64,000 nucleotides of DNA, taken from NCBI RefSeq assembly GCF_031085175.1, contig NZ_JAVHUY010000022.1:84206-148205 (forward strand). The letters are read 5' to 3'. The translations under genes and the position numbers were made by a program. Numbering within the stretch: position 1 is the stretch's first letter; every line of letters begins with the position of its first letter. This DNA comes from Phytohabitans maris (GTDB taxonomy: Bacteria; Actinomycetota; Actinomycetes; Mycobacteriales; Micromonosporaceae). Below are positions 59,899 to 64,000 of this stretch, piece by piece. The notes under the pieces are model-generated. The model did not search any database. It saw only the letters and a program-made list of their open reading frames with translations, and was not told the origin of the DNA.

Positions 59899-61274
59899 GC
59901 AAGCGGATCCACCTCAACGCGTTCGACATGACCTGCGTCGGGCACCAGTCGCCGGGGCTGTGGCGGCACCCCGAGGACCAGTCGCACCGGTACCGGGACC
60001 TGGACTACTGGACCGACCTGGCCAAGCTGCTGGAGCGCGGCGGCTTCACCAGCCTGTTCATCGCCGACGTCGTCGGGGTGTACGACGTCTTCCGCGGCGG
60101 CCCCGAGCCGGCCATCCTCGACGCCGCGCAGATCCCGGTCAACGACCCGCTGCTGGCCGTCTCGGCGATGGCCGCGGTCACCGAGCACCTCGGCTTCGGC
60201 ATCACCGTCTCGTCCACGTACGAGAAGCCGTACAAGTTCGCCCGCACACTGTCCACACTCGACCACCTCAGCAAGGGGCGGATCGCCTGGAACATCGTCA
60301 CCTCCTACCTGGACAGTGCGGCCCGCAACCTCGGCCTGGACACCCAGATCCCGCACGACGAGCGGTACGAGGTGGGCAGCGAGTTCATGGAGGTCGTCTA
60401 CAAGCTGTGGGAGTCGTCCTGGGAGGACGACGCGGTCGTCCGCGACCGGGAGCGGGGCATCTTCACCGACCCGGCCAAGGTGCGTCCGATCGAGCACAAG
60501 GGACGGTACTTCAGCGTCCCCGGCATCCACCTGTCCGAGCCGTCGCCGCAACGGACCCCGGTGCTCTTCCAGGCCGGCGCCTCGCCGCGCGGGCGGCGGT
60601 TCGCGGCCACTCACGCCGAGGGCATCTTCACCACCGGCACCCGGCCGGAGGTGCTCGCCCCGTCGATCCGGCAGACCCGCGCGCTCGCCGAGGAGCTCGG
60701 CCGCGACCCGGCCAGCGTCAAGTTCTTCTCGCTGCTGACCGTCATCACCGCGCCGACCGACGAGGAAGCGCGGGCCAAGTACGAGGACTACCAGCGGTAC
60801 GCCAGCTACGAGGGCGCCCTGGCGCTCTACGGCGGGTGGAGCGGGCTCGACCTGTCCGGGTTCGAGCCGGACACGCCGCTGCGGTACATCGAGACCGAGG
60901 CGGTGCGCAGCGCGGTCGAGGCGTTCTCCACCGCCGACCCACACCGTGAGTGGACCCCGCGCGAGATAGCCAAGTGGGTGAGCATCGGCGGCATGGGCCC
61001 GGTCGTGGTCGGCGGCCCGGCCACCGTCGCCGACGAGATGCAGCGCTGGGTCGACGAGGCCGATGTGGACGGTTTCAACCTGGCGTACGCGATCACCCCC
61101 GGCACGTTCGTCGACATCGTCGACCACCTCGTGCCCGAGCTGCGCCGCCGCGGCCTCGTCGCGGACGCCTACCCGGGCAGCACGCTCCGCGAGACGTTCT
61201 ACGGCGCCGGCCAGCGACGCCTGCGCGACGACCATCCGGCGGCCCGCTACCGGATCGGGGCGGTGCCGTCATGA
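59895..61274 (+). CDS. NtaA/DszA/DmoA-family FMN-dependent monooxygenase (LLM class)
   Basis: A 459-residue bacterial-luciferase-like flavoenzyme of the NtaA/SnaA/DszA subfamily: LNAFDMTCVGHQSPGLWRHP start, LLERGGFTSLFIADVVGVYD (about 46-65), GRIAWNIVTSYLDSAARNLG (about 130-149), RTPVLFQAGASPRGRRFAA and a long insertion typical of this group. These enzymes use FMNH2 from a separate reductase to cleave C-S or C-N bonds (dimethylsulfide, sulfones, nitrilotriacetate). No reductase gene is adjacent. GTG 59895 overlaps the permease stop by 4 bp. Next to an SfnB-like gene, C-S cleavage is the better guess. Confidence 0.9.
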   Translation: MSKRIHLNAFDMTCVGHQSPGLWRHPEDQSHRYRDLDYWTDLAKLLERGGFTSLFIADVVGVYDVFRGGPEPAILDAAQIPVNDPLLAVSAMAAVTEHLGFGITVSSTYEKPYKFARTLSTLDHLSKGRIAWNIVTSYLDSAARNLGLDTQIPHDERYEVGSEFMEVVYKLWESSWEDDAVVRDRERGIFTDPAKVRPIEHKGRYFSVPGIHLSEPSPQRTPVLFQAGASPRGRRFAATHAEGIFTTGTRPEVLAPSIRQTRALAEELGRDPASVKFFSLLTVITAPTDEEARAKYEDYQRYASYEGALALYGGWSGLDLSGFEPDTPLRYIETEAVRSAVEAFSTADPHREWTPREIAKWVSIGGMGPVVVGGPATVADEMQRWVDEADVDGFNLAYAITPGTFVDIVDHLVPELRRRGLVADAYPGSTLRETFYGAGQRRLRDDHPAARYRIGAVPS

Positions 61275-62452
61275 CCGCCGTGATCCGCGACGACGCCGAG
61301 GCGATCGCGGTGGCGCGGCGCCTGGCCGACCGGTTCGCCGCCGGCGACGCGCAGCGCGACGCGGCCCGGGTGCTGCCGCACGCCGAGGTCGACGAGCTGG
61401 CCGCCACCGGGCTGCTGGCCATCACCGTGCCGGCCGAGGACGGGGGAGCGGGCGTCTCCGCGCGCACGCTCGGCGAGGTCATCGAGATCCTCTCCGCCGG
61501 CGACGCCAGCATCGGCCAGATCCCGCAAAACCACTTCTTCTTCGTCGACGTGCTCCGCCACGCCGGCACCCCGGAGCAGAGGAAGTTCTTCCACGCCGAG
61601 CTGCTGGCCGGCAAGCGCTTCGGCAACGCCCTTTCCGAACGCGGCACCGCCACCGCGCACGACTTCCGGATCGGCTTCGCCCGCCGGCCGGACGGCTCGT
61701 ACATCGTGGACGGCACCAAGTACTACGCCACCGGCTCGCCGTTCGCGCACTGGATCCCGATCTACGCGCTCGACGCCGGCCGCAAGCTGCACGCCGCCTG
61801 GATCCCCGCCGGCCACAGTGGAGTCCGGGTCGAGGACGACTGGGTCGGCATGGGGCAGCGCACCACCGGCAGCGGCACCGTCCGCTTCGACGGCGTGGTC
61901 GTCCCGCCCGAGCACGTCGTACCGGTGTGGAGGATCTTCGAGTCCACGGAGACCTTCGGCGCGTTCGGCAACTACATGCACGCCGCCGTCGACACCGGCA
62001 TCGCGGTCGCCGCCCTCCGCGACGGCAAGGACCTCATCCGCACGCTCGCCCGACCCTGGTGGGAGGCGGAGGTGGAGCGGGCCGCCGACGAACCGGCCGT
62101 CGTACAGCAGTTCGGCGAGCTGGCCCTGCTCGTCCGGTCGGCCCGGGCACTGCTGCGCGAGGCCGGCGCGGCCCTGGACGCGGCCCGCGCCGACCTGACC
62201 GAGCACTCCAGCGCCGAGGCCTCCGCCGCGGTCGCCGCCGCCCGCGCCCAGGCCGACACCGCCGCGCTGACCGTCGCCAGCGAGGTCTTCGCGCTCGTCG
62301 GCACCCGGTCGGCCGCGCAGGAGCTCAACCTGCACCGGCACTGGCGCAACGCGCGCACCCACACGCTGCACGACCCGCGCCGGTGGAAGGTGCGCCACCT
62401 GGGCCAGTGGGAGCTCAACGACGTGCCGCCACCACGCAACGGGATCATCTGA
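61271..62452 (+). CDS. SfnB-family (DszC-like) flavoprotein, sulfur acquisition type
   Basis: A 393-residue member of the acyl-CoA dehydrogenase fold in the SfnB/DszC branch. Recognisable segments are GDASIGQIPQNHFFFVDVLR (about 79-98), FGNALSERGT (about 119), GTKYYATGSPFAHWIPIYAL, DDWVGMGQRTTGSGTVRFD and NLHRHWRNARTHTLHDPRRW at the C-terminus, the last being characteristic of this branch and replacing the acyl-CoA dehydrogenase base region. Such proteins are FMN-dependent monooxygenases in sulfone and thiophene metabolism or in sulfur starvation. ATG 61271 overlaps the LLM gene. An insertion sequence lies 6 bp after its stop, which may cut off further operon genes. Confidence 0.9.
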   Translation: MTAVIRDDAEAIAVARRLADRFAAGDAQRDAARVLPHAEVDELAATGLLAITVPAEDGGAGVSARTLGEVIEILSAGDASIGQIPQNHFFFVDVLRHAGTPEQRKFFHAELLAGKRFGNALSERGTATAHDFRIGFARRPDGSYIVDGTKYYATGSPFAHWIPIYALDAGRKLHAAWIPAGHSGVRVEDDWVGMGQRTTGSGTVRFDGVVVPPEHVVPVWRIFESTETFGAFGNYMHAAVDTGIAVAALRDGKDLIRTLARPWWEAEVERAADEPAVVQQFGELALLVRSARALLREAGAALDAARADLTEHSSAEASAAVAAARAQADTAALTVASEVFALVGTRSAAQELNLHRHWRNARTHTLHDPRRWKVRHLGQWELNDVPPPRNGII

Positions 62453-62462
62453 ACGGGCCTAG

Positions 62463-62478
62463 TAGTGCTTTGTTAGGT
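62463..62478 (+). repeat. Left terminal inverted repeat of the IS701-family element
   Basis: TAGTGCTTTGTTAGGT, exactly complementary to 63981-63996. Confidence 0.9.
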
Positions 62479-62588
62479 AACTCGAGATTGGTTGTGGTGT
62501 AAGGGTTTCACGGTTTGGTGGCATGTGGGGCAGGCGCCGGTCCAGGTCGCGAGGAGGTATTGCAGCTCGCGGATGACCTTGTAGAGGG

Positions 62589-63932
62589 TCAGGCCGGCGC
62601 AGCCGCTTTTGGGTCGTGTCGCAGCAGGGTGATGAACAGGTGCGCGGCGGTGACCAGGGTGACGTGGCGGTGCCAGCCGGTGAAGGAGCGGCCTTCGAAG
62701 TGGTCCAGGCCGAGGCCGGTTTTCAGTTCGCGGTAGTCGTGTTCGATCCGCCAGCGGATCTTCGCGGTGCGGATCAGGTCGACGGGGTCGGTGTCGGCGG
62801 GTTGGCTGGATAGCCAGTAGGTGACCGGTTCGGCCTCGTCGTCGGGCCATTCCGCGATCAGCCACCGCTCGGGCAGGCTGCCGTCGGGGTTGCGGGGGAT
62901 GCGGTGCCCAGCCGGACGGACCCGTAGGAACACGAACTGTGAGCTGAGGATGCCTTTGCTGCCTTCGCGCCAGGTGACCGTGGTCGCGGCATCGCGGCCG
63001 GCGTCGAGCACGTGCCGGGCAATGCTGGCCGCGTCGTCGGGGTAGTCCGGGCGGGTCGGTGGGCGGCCGTGCCCGGACCACGTGGGTGGCGCGGGTTCCG
63101 CGTCGGACCGGTGGGCGAGGGTTTCGCCTTTGACCTGGACGCTGTAGAGGATGCCGCGTTCGTCGAGCGCGGCCCGGAACGGGCCGCTGTCGCCGTAGCC
63201 GGAGTCGGCGGTGACCAGGGGTGGTCGCAATCCGTGTGCAGCGAGCCCGTCGATCATCTCGATTGCCAGTATCCACTTCGGACGGTGGCCCTCATCCTCC
63301 GGAATCGCGGCCTTGCGGCGCCGCCGCCGCGCGGTCTCGGTCGCGGCAGCGGCGACCGCATCAACATCGACCTCGGCCGGTTCGACAGACGCGGTGGCCC
63401 GCGGTGCATTCGTCAACGTCTTACGCTGCTTGGCCTTGGCCGCCTTGACCGCGGCCGGTCCGGCCTTGGCGGCGTCCCAGGACTCCGGCAGGAACAGCCG
63501 CCAGTCCAGCGGGCACGACGCCGTATCGGTGACCGCGTGGACGCTGACCCCGATCTGGCAGTTGGCGACCTTGCCCAGGGTGCCGGAGTACTGCCGGGCC
63601 ACCCCGGGCGAGCCGGTGCCGTCCTTCGGGAACCCGGTGTCATCGAACACCCACGCGACCGGGTCGATCAACTCTACCGCCCGCTCGGCCAGCCGCGCCC
63701 GCACCGCCATGGTGTCCCACGTCGACGTGGTCACGAACTGCTGCAGCCCCTGATGATCCACGCCGAGCCGGGCCGCCATCGGCTGCATCGACTTACGCCG
63801 CCCGTCCAGCAACAGCCCCCGCAGATACGTCTCGCCCTTGACCCGCTGGTCAGACCGGGCCAAGGGCGTGAACACGTCCGCCGCGAACGCCTCCAGGCGT
63901 TGCCGCACAACCGAAAGCTCATCCGGAGTCAC
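62589..63932 (-). CDS. IS701-family transposase
   Basis: A 447-residue DDE transposase. Candidate catalytic residues are Asp in VFDDTGFPKDG (about 95), Asp in VTADSGYGDSG (about 247) and Glu in RIEHDYRELKTGLGL (about 400). The YREL.TGLGLDHFEGR motif is typical of the family. GTG 63932 starts just inside the right inverted repeat. It carries an unusual Ala/Lys/Arg-rich insert at about 165-215. It reads antisense to the neighbouring operon. Confidence 0.93.
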   Translation of the reverse strand: MTPDELSVVRQRLEAFAADVFTPLARSDQRVKGETYLRGLLLDGRRKSMQPMAARLGVDHQGLQQFVTTSTWDTMAVRARLAERAVELIDPVAWVFDDTGFPKDGTGSPGVARQYSGTLGKVANCQIGVSVHAVTDTASCPLDWRLFLPESWDAAKAGPAAVKAAKAKQRKTLTNAPRATASVEPAEVDVDAVAAAATETARRRRRKAAIPEDEGHRPKWILAIEMIDGLAAHGLRPPLVTADSGYGDSGPFRAALDERGILYSVQVKGETLAHRSDAEPAPPTWSGHGRPPTRPDYPDDAASIARHVLDAGRDAATTVTWREGSKGILSSQFVFLRVRPAGHRIPRNPDGSLPERWLIAEWPDDEAEPVTYWLSSQPADTDPVDLIRTAKIRWRIEHDYRELKTGLGLDHFEGRSFTGWHRHVTLVTAAHLFITLLRHDPKAAAPA

Positions 63933-63980
63933 CGAAGCATGAAACTACCCGCACCACCCCGACGACCCCACGACACGCCG

Positions 63981-63996
63981 ACCTAACAAAGCACTA
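63981..63996 (-). repeat. Right terminal inverted repeat of the IS701-family element
   Basis: ACCTAACAAAGCACTA, the exact complement of the left terminal repeat, followed by CTAG at the window end. Confidence 0.9.
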
Positions 63997-64000
63997 CTAG

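Larger units (their letters stand above)
62459..64000 (-). mobile_element. Intact IS701-family insertion sequence with CTAG target duplication
   Basis: The element spans 62463-63996 (1534 bp) with perfect 16-bp terminal inverted repeats (TAGTGCTTTGTTAGGT at 62463-62478; its complement at 63981-63996) and CTAG on both outer sides (62459-62462, 63997-64000). These fit the 4-bp duplication typical of the family. The single transposase gene is full-length. Identical ends and an intact gene suggest recent movement. The right end coincides with the window end. Confidence 0.9.

Noticed and set aside
1..64000. CRISPR arrays, tRNA/rRNA genes, prophage or integrative element
   Set aside because: No regularly spaced repeats, no cloverleaf or rRNA-like sequence, and no integrase, capsid or conjugation genes were seen; the only mobile element is the IS at the right end.

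Overview
The window is high-GC, densely packed actinobacterial DNA. It uses many GTG starts, has ATGA/GTGA stop-start overlaps throughout, and carries only one insertion sequence, at its right end. The gene mix (Liv-type and CUT1-type ABC systems without their own ATPase, FtsX-like and SMI1-like proteins, the GAGCGAGCGAAGCGAGCGA intergenic repeat) fits a soil or plant-associated actinomycete, possibly Micromonosporaceae. That family assignment is inference. No rRNA, tRNA, CRISPR or phage genes were seen.

Region A (1-20.7 kb) looks like a CoA-dependent catabolic island for a carboxylic acid. It holds two SDRs, a SnoaL-like protein, an APH-like phosphotransferase with its DUF6285 partner, an enoyl-CoA hydratase, two adenylate-forming acid:CoA ligases, an acyl-CoA dehydrogenase, and a thiolase-like/DUF35/MaoC trio resembling steroid side-chain retro-aldolase sets. 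A Liv-type ABC transporter is split into two blocks: permeases and ATPases at 8.7-12.2 kb (with LivM and LivG fused), and the binding protein at 19.4 kb. Two regulators carry tandem duplicated TetR domains. A shared sequence block upstream of the two Liv blocks suggests co-regulation.

Region B (20.9-26.2 kb) is accessory: an SMI1/KNR4-type protein beside a paralogue of its own C-terminal half, an epoxide hydrolase, two tandem single-span proteins with FtsX-like extracellular domains, and small unknown proteins. Copies of a roughly 63-bp intergenic repeat lie at 12.26, 12.7 and 24.0 kb.

Region C (26.2-33.3 kb) is a sugar operon: CUT1 binding protein, two permeases, a GH127 beta-L-arabinofuranosidase and a LacI regulator. 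Near-identical LacI-like operators precede the transporter and the regulator. A secreted C39-type peptidase follows convergently.

Region D (33.6-50.9 kb) is the most unusual part. Two inverted, duplicated PotD-like binding proteins flank an adenosine-kinase-like gene. A Pot-type permease/ATPase set, a cyclase-family hydrolase, a shortened NHL protein, a PucR regulator, a homocysteine methyltransferase-MTHFR fusion, a GntR/FCD regulator with a histone-H1-like tail, an amidohydrolase and a MetE-like protein follow. Three promoters in this region share a GTCWGAC site at the same distance from the -10, which points to a local GntR regulon. A CoA-transferase gene here has lost an internal segment. 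A candidate role is uptake and breakdown of a methylated, amide-containing compound feeding the methyl cycle; the substrate is unknown.

Region E (51-55 kb) holds a zinc alcohol dehydrogenase, an ADH remnant and a large secreted M14 peptidase. Region F (55.2-62.5 kb) has a divergent EamA exporter/MarR pair that appears to be leaderless on both sides with a nested palindromic operator. It is followed by a sugar-type ABC transporter operon ending in an NtaA/DszA-like FMN monooxygenase and an SfnB-family flavoprotein, a candidate organosulfur acquisition operon. An intact IS701-family element (62.46-64.0 kb) lies 6 bp beyond the sfnB-like stop codon and ends exactly at the window edge.
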